A DNA stretch of 64,000 nucleotides from Echinarachnius parma (Eukaryota; Echinodermata; Echinoidea; Clypeasteroida; Echinarachniidae): contig JBAMJV010002069.1 of NCBI GenBank assembly GCA_037951105.1, forward strand, positions 147,001-211,000, read 5' to 3'. The notes under the pieces were generated by a model, which made no database searches, was not told the DNA's origin, and saw only the letters and a program-made list of their open reading frames with translations. Below are positions 25,701 through 39,500 of this stretch, in pieces. The position numbers and the translations under genes were made by a program. The number at the start of each line of letters is the position of its first letter. Position 1 is the stretch's first letter.

Positions 25701-28700
25701 TACCGTAAGGAGAGATCATAATTATATGGACATTAAAATGTAATGTACTTTGTATTATATGTTGTTGGAAAAGTGGGCAAGAAATATATCAAATAAACTA
25801 ACATCAATGTTATTGAGCACACATGCAAAACATAGAAACATAGGCAAACTGTTTTTATCACAGACTAGAAAATATTTAATTTTGCGTCAGGAACATCATT
25901 TATGAATTGACAAACTGTAGATTCGAAGTGAATGATTTTGAAATTACACAATTGATCCAATAGATTAATGTGTATGTTTTAAATGATGATACTTACATAT
26001 TGTATAACTCAAATCGTATGCTAGTTTTATTACGCAAACAAACAGTGGATACAACATTGACAAATTTATTTATAACAGACTAGAAAATACATGCATTTGG
26101 AACTTCACAATATTACTTCATGTCACTTCCCAAACGAGACAATGACAAAATAATGCAACAATTTGATATAATGACAGAAACATTCAGACTCATGAATGGT
26201 GAAGATTTATGATGTTTGATTGTAATTCATGGTCTAATCGGTATTACGAATTATACACGACATTAAGATATTTAAAAAGGAAATAATGAAACTACCCATA
26301 CTAGATACTTATGCCTATTGGTTTCCTCATTCATTCTGATTAATATTTGTAAATTATTATTAACCCTATATTTGTAAATATGTTTTATTTTCCCCTCTTT
26401 AAATAACCTGTTTGTAATGAATATTTTATATTATTGTATTTCTGTATTATTTTGTTTCACGGCCCTGCTGAAAAACAGCTTGTAACTGGAAGCGGGCATT
26501 TTATTATTGTATATACCGTGATTAAATAAAATAAACAAACAAACAAACAATACTATGATTGCTACATATTGTGTATTGCTTCACAGGTCTCGGTTTTAGA
26601 AGCAGACTCGGTGTTTTCCATTGGAGCGATGGATCCCCCATGTCTTACACCGATTGGTTTATCCCCCACATGTGAGTATTGGAGCACATTAACGTACAAT
26701 GGATATCGGTTATCGGTTATTTCAAACACAGGGAAACGTCCAGAAATACATGATAGGAATGAAAATGAGCAAAGAAAATGGGGCTTCCCCGGGAATCGAA
26801 CCCAAGACTTCTGGATTAATAGGTCGGTGGTCCTACCGACTGACCTAGAAAGCTCGTGTCAGGTTTTGATGCCATCTGACTATCACGGGCATTGAAACGA
26901 GTTTGTGTGGATGAACGCCGTCACGGGAACTTTCTAGCTCAGTCGGTAAGAGCACCTGTTACGCGATTTGGTGATCTCGGGTTCGAGTTTTCGGGAAGCC
27001 CTTTTTTCTTTGCTCATTTTCATTCGTAATAATTATCGTTGATATATCCATAACTGTGTCAAGTTTTGAGTAGACGAGCAGAAGTAAAATAGGCCGATGT
27101 TTGTTCGAATCTTTCGCATTGTCATTTATCAAGAGCGGAGGGAACGTTGAATTTTGAATAATCTTTTTAAATATTTGCATGAGAATTCTCTGTCGAGCTA
27201 AATCGATTTGTAAACATCACCTGTAATATTAGGCACATTATGAAGGACGTACACCAGGTCAATTTTCCAAACGTAGGGCGGTAAAAGACAAAATAGTTGC
27301 TACACAATAAAACAGTTGATGAAGCAATACCAAAACATGAACGTTTTAAAGTAAACACATTCTATAATCTCAATTGTGCGACTAAAATAGTGTTGTAAAC
27401 AATTCTGTAAAGATTTTGGCTAAATAAATTCATGTTTTTACAACAACATTTACAATACCTTTCATATTTGAGTATTCTTTACCAATTGGCATTGCCTGCT
27501 AGGAGAGGAGAGGTAGCCTAACGGATGGTCCATTGAGGTGTACTAGATCACCTATGCCCTATCCGAGAATAAATAATATACTCGATTATAGTGCAATGAA
27601 CACAAGGTAATGAAGGCTACACTACATTTAATATGGCTTAACACAATCACGCTTAAATTACCACAAAGTGCATAATGCATTTCATATTTTAGTATACAAA
27701 CCCTACTATCTGGGGAGAGGAGGCAGCCTAACGGGGGGTCCCTCGAGGCTTGTACCATGATCACCTACGACCAATCCACTGCAGTGGATCTATCCACCAG
27801 CCTCTGGTATGACGTGGCATGCGCATCACCTGAAACCACACAGTTTGTCTGCGAAACTCCTGCAACTAATACCGAAGGTAACTGTTTAATCGTTTCAACC
27901 CTCTCTAAAATTATCTTTCCGAATGGCGTTTCGTGTGAAAAAACGAAACAAAAAACGAAAGCAGTCACAGCATTAACAAGTTTTATAATGATGTTGCCTC
28001 CAATAATGATGTTGTGACCAACACTTCGTTTTGAAATCAAAACTAGTAGTGCCCCTCATTGTACTTAAGTGAGAGGCGTTTTTGAGGATGCACAAATTCA
28101 TCGTTCAATACGTTCAATGTAAGATTTAAACTTTTGATGCCAATAATTAGATTAATGAAAACACTTTATCGGCAGTCAGCGTCTTATTTGTTCATACTTA
28201 ATCTATCCGATTCCGTTGAATCGTTTATAACTGCAATATCAATTATATTTTATATTGGAAATGAGCTATTAAATTGAACGAATTTCAATCAATTTTGTCT
28301 GCAGGTGATACAGAGGAATTTCAAATACCACTAACCAGTGGAGGTAAGAAGTTTTGTTGTATATTTTACCTACCGCGCATTACATCTAATACTAACTAAT
28401 TGGAACTAGAAAACAATGTAGTTAGTTTACGCAAACTAACTATACCAACACATAACATTAATATCATTCAAGGGATAATTTAGTACATTTTTGGGGGGCT
28501 GAAATATTTTTCCCACATTTCAACCATTCACATTTTCAAATAAAGGAAAACTTGTAATATTCATTCATTCTACACAGTCTAACTATATTATGTATTTCAC
28601 TTAAACATCGTGTGCACCGCAATGTGTTCTCGCTGTTTAAGAATATGTTGCTCTTTCATTTCCAGAATCCAACTGCGGTGATTCACGAGGGCTATTCACC

Positions 28701-30482
28701 TGTTCGAATGGAGAGTGTGTTAAAAGAGTATTTGTATGCGACGGCAGAGGTGACTGCAGTGACATGAGCGATGAAGTCAATTGCACAGAAGGTACGTTTC
28801 CTAACATGTTACCTGTTTTGTTTTTGCAATCCCCATATAGGTAACACAGGATCTACCAGGTTCCCGTATGTGATGGGTAAACTGAGTCGTAATGAAACAG
28901 CTAAGTTAAACGTTAACACACTATAAGTTATTATATTTCATGCTCATCTATTACCGACAAATAACATTTGTTGGACAAGGTGGCGTAGTACTATGATATA
29001 CGAAATAAGGTTTAAGACATAAGGAACATTATTACGGTTATTATGTAATAAAGTTCCTTAGAGTATTTAGTTAAAGGGATTAAGTCACTTCCAGGTTGTA
29101 AACCTGGCAGAGATGAAATTATAATTTCACTGATCAGATTGAAGCATTATTTTTGTTAATGACTTGATACAACGTTATTATTTTAAAAAGAGAGTTAATA
29201 TCATTCCGATATCGCAGGATGCACTGACAATCAGTTTTCCTGCCACGATGGATCTTGCATCGCCGTTTCTTTCTACTGTGACACGATATTCCACTGCCCT
29301 GATAACTCTGACGAAAGTGAATGCGGTAAGCACTTTGTGAATTTGTCTTAGTTAATAACAATTTTGAAATAACGATGTTGTTTAGCATTAGGTATCAATA
29401 TATATATGTTATCAATTAGCATTATATTCTAAATTGTTTTGCATATTACCGTTTTCACGTAATATTTAATTGCGTATTCATATATATATATATATATATA
29501 AAACACTTCATATATGACAAAAGTACTCTGAAACACACTAGTAATATGAGACATTATTAGGCTTTAGTGTTGCACATAATTAAATACACTTTGTTATATC
29601 ATCACAAATTCAATGGCCTGTATAAGATGTATGAATTTCCCTGTAAATCAATCATATTTCCATAATATAATACACAGAGCCCTTTTTAAATAGGCTTTTC
29701 ACAGAACATTGTGTTATTTGCTTTGGTGTATTGTTTTGAATTATGTTTTTCCTGTAGTTTACCCCCGATGTGGAGATAATGAATTTACCTGTGACAGTGG
29801 AGAATGCATCTCCCTCGAATACAGATGTGACTTCATCGATCACTGCCATGATAGTTCAGACGAAAAGGACTGTCGTAAGTTAACATAATTCCATACTTTA
29901 TTTTGCAATCCGCATAGAGTTAGTACAGCACCCACCTTGTTCCTGTAGACAATGGTTAAATTATTAAACTCCTACTATGCCGGATTTAAACACTCCTTCA
30001 TTTGTTTAAAATATGATGATTTGTATATTAATCACAACAGAAGTTATCTAATAGCTAAGGACATTTTTTTGTATGGCAGCCAACCCCTCACTAATACAAG
30101 TGCATAGTAGTGCATTCGAACACGATTCATGGGATTGCGATTTAAGTTCCATTATCTCTATCTCGTCTTCCATTTATACTCTTCTATGCCTCTTCAATTC
30201 TTTATTATAATAATTATGTTTGTATACTACTTCCGCGATTAATCGATTATTGTTTTCTCCTATTCAGGCTTTGAGTTGTACACTTCTACTTTCCAATGCT
30301 ATGACGGTTCTTTGTTTCCGGAAAAAGTGAAATGCGACGGGATGGTGGATTGTATAGGGAATACCAATGAAGATGAAGAAACATGCAGTAAGTCTATTTC
30401 CCTAATTTCCCATTCGGAACACACACACACACACTAAAACAAAAACTCATGCACACATATACAGACATACGCACACACATAT

Positions 30483-30540
<58 letters not shown>

Positions 30541-33500
30541 ACAAACACACACGTTATTTGTTTGTTTTTGTGTTGTTGTATTTTGTTTTTTGTTTCGGTT
30601 GTTGGTATTTTGCGCTCACATACACATGAACATAATCCCTCATTGATTTCTCGTAATGTTTCATTCCGCCAAATAAATGAAAACAATTTTCTTGTTGACT
30701 TTGACAAAGTTAATGGTTCACGCTAACAGTTTGTCTCGAAACTTCTTATTAACACATGAAACAAAATCCTTTGAAGAATACACGACTTAATAGTTATTCG
30801 TTACGTTATGGTATACACAGGAACACCCTTTTCCACTACAACACTGGAAAGCATACTTGGGGCTTCGCCGTGCCTTTCTTCTGATGACATCGCGTGTAGT
30901 AACGGTGCCTGCGCACCTGTAACGTCACGCTGCTTGTTTGATTTCGACCCCTACGGCTTATTGATTGGCTGTCGTGATGCGACACATCTTAAGTCTTGTG
31001 GTATGTTCCTGTAGTATTTTATGTAAAAGAACAAATTTACCATAACATTCGATTACGAAATTAAACGTAAATTATTTGTTTAATTTTGGAAGATAGTTTA
31101 TTGACTTCACACGATCACGAACAAAATACATTAACTGGCCCCATTAAAAAACCCTCTCAAAAGGACAATTTATTCCGTATTATGGAGATTAACGTAGTAT
31201 TATGCATCCAAAGTAAAAAGTCAGAACATATCATTCATTTTCGAAGACCACTGTAATCACTTTGGTTGATGACCAAATAAGTCACGGTGTTTTAAAAAAC
31301 AACGTTAATACAGAATCTAAACCACCTTTAACAATGATAGTTTCGATTCATATAGAACCTTATATATATAGCACCGTACAAACATGAATAAAGACACAGG
31401 GACCGTCTGAAGAAAAAAAAAAACAGTTATTGGCTGAGTTACGGTTCCCTGGTGAAATAAAAAAAACATTAAAAAAAACATAATGTAATGGTGAAATATG
31501 AACAAGATACAACACCATAATCTGCCCCCTTTTGTTTTCAGAGGATTTCGAGTGTCCGCCGTTTACTATGAAATGTCCAGACGCCTACTGCATCCCAATG
31601 AGGTTCCGATGTGACGGCAAGAAAGACTGCCCTCTCGGAGAGGATGAAACCGCTTGTGGTATGTAGACTAACCGCGAGAAACCTTGTTTTGTATTTGTTT
31701 ATATCGAGGACATTTTTTAATATTTTGTTAAATAATCTACATTATATAATCAAAGAAATCGGTACAACATTTTGGCAAAACGAGACATAATAATACACAC
31801 ATTGCTTGTTTTGCGCATTAAATAGGTCATTTATTTCTTTAATCATTGATTTATCTATTTATCTACGTGTAAATATTAAGATATTTGCTACAGAAGAAAA
31901 CTTTATTTAAATGAAAACATAGGAAAATAGCCGAATTAAGTATCACGCCTTTAATACTAAGCCGAAAGTATTATCTAAGAATTCATAATTCTCCATAAAA
32001 TATGCTCTTTACAAATCTTAAACACAAATTCTGTTTTCTCATACGTTTTTAGATATGTATGAATGTCCAAAAGGATCTTACAAGTGTCATGGACAAGAAA
32101 CCTGCTTGAGTGGGAACAAGGTCTGTGATGACATCATTCACTGCCCGGAAAAGGATGACGAAACATTTTGTGGTAAGCAGTAGTTACGAAAAGGGGTAGG
32201 GGGCGTCAAATTACCTTATTCGATATAGTTCAATTCACTTCAATTAAATATTTCATTGGTCAAACTCAATGGGAAATTGTCTTTAGTTCAAAATATCACA
32301 ATTCATACACATTTATCAGATTCATATAAAAAAGGATCTAAATTTTAAACATTTGTAATCATCTACATATATATATATATATCGTCAATCACCATTATAA
32401 ACATTACATAAATAATTAAGAGCAGTTAAGTGGAAAGCGAGATAAGAACAAAGTAGAATAGAAAAGGGAGAAAGAAGAAAAAGGAGAAGAGGAGATCGAA
32501 AGCAGAAGGGAAAAGGAAAAAAGGCAATAGGACAGATGATGATTTTAGTTTTAAAAGACTTGAGTCGTCCTCGGCCCTCAGATGGTTAATTGACACAAGC
32601 ACAATTGAATGCATAACATTATAACATCGTAACATTATAGTATAATAGTCTCCATGTTTTTAACCATGCCTCACATCGTGCCCACGCTATGTCACACACC
32701 GAGAGGTGTTTGGTTTTATTCATGCAAATCAGCTTATTTTCTTTTAAACATAACACACATTGCATTGCATACAAAGCCATTCACTTTGAGCATGTTGAGT
32801 AAAACATGTATTCGACGATCATACACTCTCGTATTACGTTACCAGATCGTCTTATTACTTCTTTACATACAGATTTACCTCTAATACCAACTATTATCAC
32901 GTCCATATAAATATTGAATTACATTAAAGGGATAGTTGAGTTCTGGTAAGGAGAGTACAGTTTTGGTGAAACTGAATTTTAGTAACAAAAACCTGCATCA
33001 TTACATTACAAACTAATATTTATAACTAGAAAGGAACACAAAATTACAAATGACGTAGTAAAGATCATGTTATCATTAAAAAAGAGCCGTTAAAACGTAA
33101 GAGGGCGCTCTCTAAACACTCATCGGTTTCAACCATTTTGAATTAAATATTGTGCATGTGATGCTTTGTTGAAATAGTGATTAGATAGAGAAATAACCAA
33201 CAACTATTTAAATACCTATTTTGTAACTTTTTGAAAAGAGGAAGCATTTTTTTTGAATTTTTAACGGCTGGTTCAAAATTCTCTAATAAACCCGGGGCCC
33301 CGGGTTTATTACAAATTGTTATATTTATGGATATTTCAGCCGTCTCTGAACCGATTTTGATTAAACAAAGATGATTTTATTGTTTAAATATTATGCTCTT
33401 TCAAATTTTACATTCAGTTTTCATTACCTCACAAAAAAAATAAGTAGTCTAGCGCCCTCTCTACCAAAACTCAACTATCCCTTTAAGTAGCACTTAGGCT

Positions 33501-36500
33501 ATGTATATTTCTTTAATATGTTTAAATTGTAAGTAGTCCCTTATACAATTGGGAAATCCTGAGAGACTTCGATACAAGCACATACGGATACCTGTTTCTG
33601 ATTTTGATACGCAGATGGTTGCCCGGATGGATGTGTGTGCGATGGGTTCTCATATTATTGCAACATAGAGGGCGTAAGCATGGATGACTTACCACGGCGG
33701 CTGAGGAAATTGTAAGACATATGTAAATATCTTGATTAAAGTTGTTTCAAGTCATTTTATATCAATTGTTTATTATGTTAGTTCTAGTATAGGTCATGTA
33801 ATATAAAGAGTGTAATTTTGTTTTGTTTTGTACAGTTTATATGTTATTAGTTTTAATAACCAAGCGCTGTGCAAATGTTTTATTTTGAATAATAATACCA
33901 GAAAATATTGATGAAATATCGACTAATAAATACACAATTATTGACGATTACAAGTGACTTATTCAGTAGCGATATTAACATGCATCTATTACTCTATTGG
34001 TAAATAATATAAATCAGGTAATTGAATCAAGTTATTGCTAGTGTTGTGTATCCGTGTACAAAATGATGTTACCAAAATTCCACTTACAATTATTCACTTT
34101 AAACCACATTCATATATGATTTTGTTCCAGGTCCCTATATTGCGATTCTCACGATGAAATTTGCAACGTGTCTTTGAGTGCTGCATCTTCAACAGTTGCG
34201 ACCGAAATGCTGGACATAGGAATATCTCCATCGCGAATGCCTTACTTGTCGTATTTGTGAGTATTTTACGAACCCGGAATCAAGCATTATGATAAAACAA
34301 TCTGAGAGTTTCAAAGTTTATGCTCTGTATCAAGTAACTGAAGAAATACGATGCGTGACTGAAACATGTACCTCAAATTGTAAATCTCTTTTAACCTTTA
34401 ACACTCAAACTGTCGTTGAACTATTAAAGCATGTATACATAGTTGGAATGGAAACATGTCAGATTTATAATGAAGTATAACACGTGCGTTCTAATCTTGT
34501 TCACCACCATGAACATATAAATTAATTTATTTATATCGATCTAATACAATACATACAAAAACACAGCCAACTGGAGTAGCGTGATATCCAACCTGATAAA
34601 ACTCCTATGGCTTTTTGTTTTACTTATCTTTATGTTTCCACTTAATTCAAACATTTAACGGATCCACAGAAATCTGGAGGGACTCCGCCTACAAATGATT
34701 GAAGAATATGCATTCCAAGGCAACCCAAACATATTAAATTTGTAAGTATCACAACCGACGCTTTGATAATATTATTCTATTATTTGTTTATTATTGCTAC
34801 TAAACGGACATGTCATGCCATTACTGCAGTGTTCACGAAATAGAGTTGTGAAGTTGGTTATATCAATTGTTTTAAAACGCTACTTTTATAAAATATTAAA
34901 TAAAAGCTTATTCAATACTAATTCATTTTCAAATAGATTTTGAAAACAAAAGTATAAACACAAAACCGTAAAATTACGTTTGTCTTCAGAAATCCTTTTT
35001 CAGGTCGTGTACCATAACCATATCTGAGCTTAATTCGTAAATAATGTAAACATTATGTCTTAATGTTTTATATGGAATTTATATGAAATGTTATGTTAAC
35101 TTAATACATTCTGCGGCATTGTTGACAAGATATAAGCATCTGTAAACTGCTTCGATTGGACAGTTTTAGAAGACTAGTTTTAAAGTGTATATTTTGTTCA
35201 GGAACCTAGCATCAAGCGGATTAACAACATTGGAGCAAGGGTCTCTAGAAGGTTTACGAAGACTTCAGAAATTGTAAGTGTATCGAATATTCCGAATGTT
35301 TCAAGCTTGTGTACATTTTCAAAATGACTTTCTTATGAATAATGTTTGTTTTTTCATGTATTTTTGAGTTTTCCATTATGAAATATAGTTGTTAAAGGGA
35401 CTTAGTAACATTGTCAAAATCCTCGAAATACAATTAGAATTATAGCGGTTCCCTCATACCTTGTTGTATTTGTATTAACAATAAAATCATGGGACAGGTT
35501 TCGGTTTTTCAAATTTCCCTTTCGTTACAAAGATATGTACGATTGAAATATCCGTGAAACCGTGTACAAAGTGAGTGCAGTGAGTTAGTGAATACACTTT
35601 CAATTTTTGCTTATTACTCGGCCATGCAACGTCCATTTGGCTTGAAATGTTCACACAATACCCTGTGGACATATCAGATAACAACAATATACATGGCATC
35701 AACCATTCATCACTTTTTGCACATGTCAACAAAGTTACTAGATCCCTTTAATATAAATAAATATGAAATATTAAGGGAACTTAAAGTGGCACCAATTGTT
35801 AAGTTTGACTGATTGCCCTCACATAATAACATCAGCCATGATTTTCACATGCGCGTTAGGGCACTTTTTAGGGTGTGAGGGGCTTATTTTACTCTGATTA
35901 TAATTTGTCATGAATATAACACATGATCAAACCTTAATACAAAATATTTACATTATCTAACACGCAAATGAATATCTCTGTGTGTCTTCTTTTTTTGCAG
36001 AAATGTGTCTTATAACCCGCTGAAAATGATTGCTCCGAAGACTCTGTACAATTTGTCATCACTAAGAGAGTTGTAAGTACACATCTGTAGCTTTATATGA
36101 AAGAGAAATTGATTCTTATTGAAGTTGGATTGAAATTAACGATGATAAACACTACCTATCTGGATAATGTCTTTCTCGGTCTGATCAATAATTCAAACCG
36201 TGATCGGTATCCATGTTTGTATTTGTATTTTTGCCAGAGAAAGTTACATTTTGATTAAGAAACGAACCTTTCCATATCACTTGTCTTCTTTTTGGTAAAA
36301 GAAATACATTTCAAATTGCTCGGACACTACTTATTTACATGTAAAGTGTATGCTACAAGTTCCATTTATGTTACGATTCATACAAGTCGCTGAGTTATGA
36401 ATATAATCCCATAAATGCCATGAGGCTAGTAAAGTCTTCAATAAAATAATGCCATTTAGTATATTACAATATTGCTTTACATTTACTGTATACGGACACG

Positions 36501-39500
36501 TACGGACACGATAGTTTTCATATGTTAATTGTCTTTTTTTAGCTTCTATAAACACACCGTGTACATATTAGCCACAATAGGTTTTGTTCTGTGACTTTTC
36601 CCTATGTTTTGTTAACCGATATCCTTTTGTTTGTTTTGTTTTTGTTTTACAGAGATCTACGTCACACATCAATAGAAACTTCAAATAACCTTGAACTTCT
36701 AACAGGATTGGATAATCTTGAAGTAATGTAAGTAAGAAACATACCATATTCATGACATTCATGCTAATATCATTCTACATTCATGCCTTCTCCTTTACAT
36801 TCAAATTATTTTACTTGATATATTCTCTTCTTTGCATAACGATATTAAAGAGATAGTTGAGGTTTGGTCAAACTAAATTGTATTAACCAAAACCTGCACA
36901 ATTACAGTACAACCTAATAGTTGTAACTCCGCCATGGTCGAAAGGTATAGAACATTACAAACGACAAAGTAAAAACCAGGTTATCATTAAAAAATAGCTG
37001 TTACAACTCAAGAGGGTGCTTTCTACGAAATCATTGGTTTCAAGGTTTCAACCATTTTCATACAAAATTATGCATGTGATGTTTTATTAAAGTAATGATT
37101 AAATAGAGATATCATCAATTGAAAGAAGTGTATACTATGCATTTTATGTATTAAAACAAAGTCAAGATATCGTTTGGCTAGAGGATATATAAATACAATA
37201 TTTTGAAATCTAATTTTACAACTATAAGAGCATTTGAAAGAAAACGATTTTCATTTCACATGTTTTATTCAATGAACTTTCAAATGGAATTAAAACCAAT
37301 CAATTTAGTGTCATGGGGCATTTTGAGAGGTACCAATTCTCATGTCTACATTTAAATACAATTAGATACACAATCATATAAATATCGAAAGTCATAATTT
37401 CGGTCGTTAACTTCAAATCAAAATGCTGCTCATTTTCAATCGAAAATATATATTAAATTTTAATATCGCAGCTTGGTTGGAATTGGATCATTATGAACAT
37501 CATATTGATGTCGTCGTGGTATTTTTCGCCTCGTTCATTGTCTTCACATTGCTGTAAACTTGAATTAAGGGTTTATTTGGTATTTTTGATGCTTATTAAT
37601 TGCTGATTCATAGAAACTGTTCTAGTTATATTTCATTTCTCTGTACATATTCATAAATTTCTTTTTTTGTTTATCCTTATTATCAGATATGCAGACAAGT
37701 ACCTGTTCTGCTGCATGGCCGGATTGAGCCAATCAGACGGGTGTAACGCACCACGTGACCAGTTTTCCTCGTGCGAGGACCTTATGGCGAACGCCATCCT
37801 CCGGATCTTCATCTGGATCCTGGGCGGAAGTGCCTTTGTCGGGAACGCCTTCGTGGTCGCCTACCGACTGATCAACACCAAGAGGGACAGGCGGAGTAGC
37901 GTCCAGTCGAGCTTCATCACGCACCTCGCAATTTCAGACTTCATGATGGGGTTGTACATGATCACCGTCGCCTCCGCCGACGCCTTCTACCGGGGAAACT
38001 ACGCTGTGTACTCGGATCAGTGGCAGAGCAGCGCCCTCTGTAAAATTGCCGGAATTATCTCGGTGCTGTCCAGCGAGGCTTCAGTGTGTCTGATCATGAT
38101 GATCAGCATCGACCGGTGCATCCACGTACTGGCGCCCTTCAAACCCTACCTCCACTTAACCGTGACGAAGGCACATATCGTTGAGGTCATCATCTGGATG
38201 TTGGCTATTATAGTCAGTATCCTACCCGCCCTGATTCCTGCCTATGTGGAAGGCAACTTCTATGGACAGTCCGGTGTGTGTCTAGCTCTGCCGCTGACAG
38301 TCGACCGTCCGCCCGGCTGGCATTACTCCATCGCGCTGTTCATCGGGGCTAACTTTGCTGCGTTTCTTATCACCCTCCTGTGCTACGTGGCCATGTATGT
38401 CAGCATCAACCTCTCGCGTCGCTACCTCCGACGCAACGAGGACGGCTCTAGTGAGGCCAGGCGCTTAAGAGAGGAGATCAAGCTCGCATCCAAAATGGCG
38501 CTGATCGTCGGGACCGACCTCATCTGCTGGATGCCGATCGTTGTCATGGGGATGATGTCGGCTGCCGGACAACTTGCAATCTCAGCACAGGTCCGTGACA
38601 GTTCAACCTTGGCCGTTGTCCTTTCCAAACAGATTCATATGCAAAGATAAAAAATAAAAAAATAGTACAAAATAATAATATGTCTTCAAATGTAGATCTT
38701 CAAGTAAAATCAGTTATGATATAATTGAATTCAAATGACATCCCAACTGGTTGTGTTACAAATGTCGTATTATACAATGCAAAATTGATCTCAACAATTG
38801 CAATAATGGATGTATCAGTTTTAGGTTGGTGCATAGTCGGGTGTTGCACCTGACACGGCCATTCTGCAGATGCATATTATGTCATTTTGAATATTGGCTA
38901 CACAATATATATGATGTTATTAGGTTTACGTGAATCCTCTCTAATATAATACTTGAAGGGACTTAGTGACATTGTCCAAATCCTCAAAATCCAATTGGAA
39001 TTATAGCGGTTCTCTCATACCTTGTTGTGTTCGTTTTAACAACAACAAAAAAGCACGGGACAGGTTTCGGATTTTCAAATTTACCCTTCGTTAAAATGAT
39101 ATTTACGATTTGAAGTGTTCAGATGTTCAATTATCCACTGGATCATTGAAACCGTGAACAAAGTCAGTGCAATGAGTTAGTGAACATCACTTTGCATTTT
39201 TGCTCATTACTCGGTCATATAACGTCCATTTAATTTGAAATTTTCACACAATACCCAGCGGACATATCAGATAACAACAATACACATTGAATCAACCATT
39301 AATCACTTTTTTTGCACATGTCAACGAAGTTAATACTAGATCCCTTTAATTTTCTATCCAGGTGTACGCGTGGACCGCTGTATTCATCCTTCCCATCAAC
39401 TCATCTCTCAACCCTTACCTCTACACGTTCTCCACCCTGCTCGAGAAGAAGAAGGCAATGAAGTCGGCATATAGCCATACTGAAAACTCAAATGGTGAGA

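Larger units (their letters stand above)
28792..30820. other. Introns between LDLa exons, with microsatellites
   Basis: (TA)n at 29479-29500 and a long (CA)n at about 30476-30552; otherwise AT-rich and without recognised elements. Confidence 0.6.
33712..35201. other. Introns between LRR exons
   Basis: AT-rich, about 0.4 kb each; no mobile element recognised. Confidence 0.45.

Noticed and set aside
26928-27003. Functional tRNA gene
   Set aside because: A and B boxes are present but the anticodon arm and 3' acceptor pairing look degraded and the B box ends GAGTTT; it is part of an inverted SINE pair.
30447-30707. Cysteine/valine repeat protein
   Set aside because: Frame through the CA microsatellite.
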